Source of the DNA: Gemmatimonadota bacterium
Lineage (GTDB): Bacteria > Latescibacterota > UBA2968 > UBA8231
Direction: 5' to 3'
NCBI GenBank assembly: GCA_009845645.1
Contig: VXZF01000371.1
Location: 1-6,257 of the forward strand
Length of the DNA stretch: 6,257 nt
Part shown: one piece after another, positions 5,891 through 6,257 of the stretch
Position numbering within the stretch: the first letter of the stretch is position 1
Layout of the letters: each line of letters opens with the position of its first letter
Program-made: the position numbers and the translations under genes
Notes under the pieces: generated by a model
The model's database searches: none
Seen by the model: only the letters and a program-made list of their open reading frames with translations
What the model was told of the DNA's origin: nothing

Positions 5891-5908
5891 CTCAAAGGAG
5901 CTAACAAC

Positions 5909-6257
5909 ATGGACATCCAAACAATCCAACGCGCCATCGACGCGCTGCCCCGCCATCGCCTGACGCATTTGCCAACGCCCTTACAGCACTGTCCGCGACT
6001 GGCGGCCGCGCTCGGGGGACCGCAGATATGGATTAAGCGCGACGATCTGACCGGCCTTGCCTTTGGCGGCAACAAGTCCCGCTATCTCGAATTCACGCTC
6101 GCCGAGGGCACGGCCCAAGGGTGCGATGCCGCCGTGATGAGCGCGGTCGTCCAGTCCAATCACTGCCGCCAATTCGCCGCAGCCTGCGCCCAGCTCGGTC
6201 TCAAAAGCGTCGTCGTCCTGCGCGAGAACGATTCCATCATGGGACGCCAGTCGCCAG
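5909..6257 (+). CDS. PLP-dependent enzyme, D-cysteine desulfhydrase / ACC deaminase family (N-terminal part)
   Basis: This gene runs off the right edge; 116 residues are visible. The family uses pyridoxal phosphate to deaminate or desulfurise small amino acids such as D-cysteine (to pyruvate, sulfide and ammonia) or 1-aminocyclopropane-1-carboxylate. The sequence LTHLPTPLQHCPRLAAALGG is followed by IWIKRDDLTGLAFGGNKSRY (40-59), whose K56 in GGNKSR is the expected PLP Schiff-base lysine. QSNHCRQFAAACAQLGLKS (82-100) matches the family QSNHxRQ element that binds cofactor and substrate. Which substrate is used depends on residues beyond the edge. The start at ATG 5909 follows AAAGGAG (5894-5900) by 8 bases. 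It lies 72 bases after the preceding gene on the same strand, so co-transcription is possible. Confidence 0.9.
   Translation, partial: MDIQTIQRAIDALPRHRLTHLPTPLQHCPRLAAALGGPQIWIKRDDLTGLAFGGNKSRYLEFTLAEGTAQGCDAAVMSAVVQSNHCRQFAAACAQLGLKSVVVLRENDSIMGRQSP

Noticed and set aside
1..6257. CRISPR array, tRNA, rRNA or insertion sequence
   Set aside because: No regularly spaced repeats, tRNA cloverleaf, rRNA sequence, transposase frame or terminal inverted repeats were seen by reading both strands.

Overview
The window comes from a bacterial chromosome or metagenomic contig of moderate to high GC content. Every gene found is on the + strand. Nothing here fixes the species. The flanking genes are GC-rich, with many C- or G-ending codons, and look like carbohydrate and amino-acid metabolism. 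The centre is visibly poorer in GC, uses AGA, AGG and ATA codons more freely (clearest around 2330-2620), and carries defence and toxin-antitoxin genes.

Layout. (1) 3-317: the C-terminal end of a MalG-type sugar ABC transporter permease, cut by the window edge. (2) 413-1535: a toxin-antitoxin cluster. It holds an intact minimal nucleotidyltransferase (MNT), a 23-codon remnant that looks like the start of its HEPN toxin partner, then a zeta-toxin-like P-loop kinase overlapping a small putative antitoxin by ATGA. (3) 1575-4506: a two-gene SPARTA defence operon, TIR-APAZ followed by a short prokaryotic Argonaute, overlapping by 20 bases. (4) 4507-4663: a junction with small inverted repeats. (5) 4664-5836: a 390-residue protein that resembles a TIM-barrel glycosidase-like family, ending in a perfect 9-bp hairpin across its stop codon. 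(6) 5909 to the edge: the N-terminal part of a PLP enzyme of the D-cysteine desulfhydrase / ACC deaminase family.

How it works together. In SPARTA, the short Argonaute has only MID and PIWI domains and its PIWI catalytic residues are lost. It binds a guide and a target and relays detection to the TIR domain of its partner, which destroys NAD(P)+ and causes abortive infection. The Argonaute and TIR-APAZ features here fit that known system. All genes from 413 to 4506 are closely spaced on one strand, so the toxin-antitoxin genes and SPARTA may be co-transcribed. The metabolic genes on either side suggest that this defence island was inserted between, or replaced part of, a sugar-utilisation locus.

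The core system is a known type. The less ordinary points are the decayed HEPN-MNT module, the placement of a zeta-type toxin-antitoxin pair immediately before SPARTA, the strongly acidic TIR-APAZ tail, and the matching ACGTTGTAC elements before the two downstream metabolic genes.
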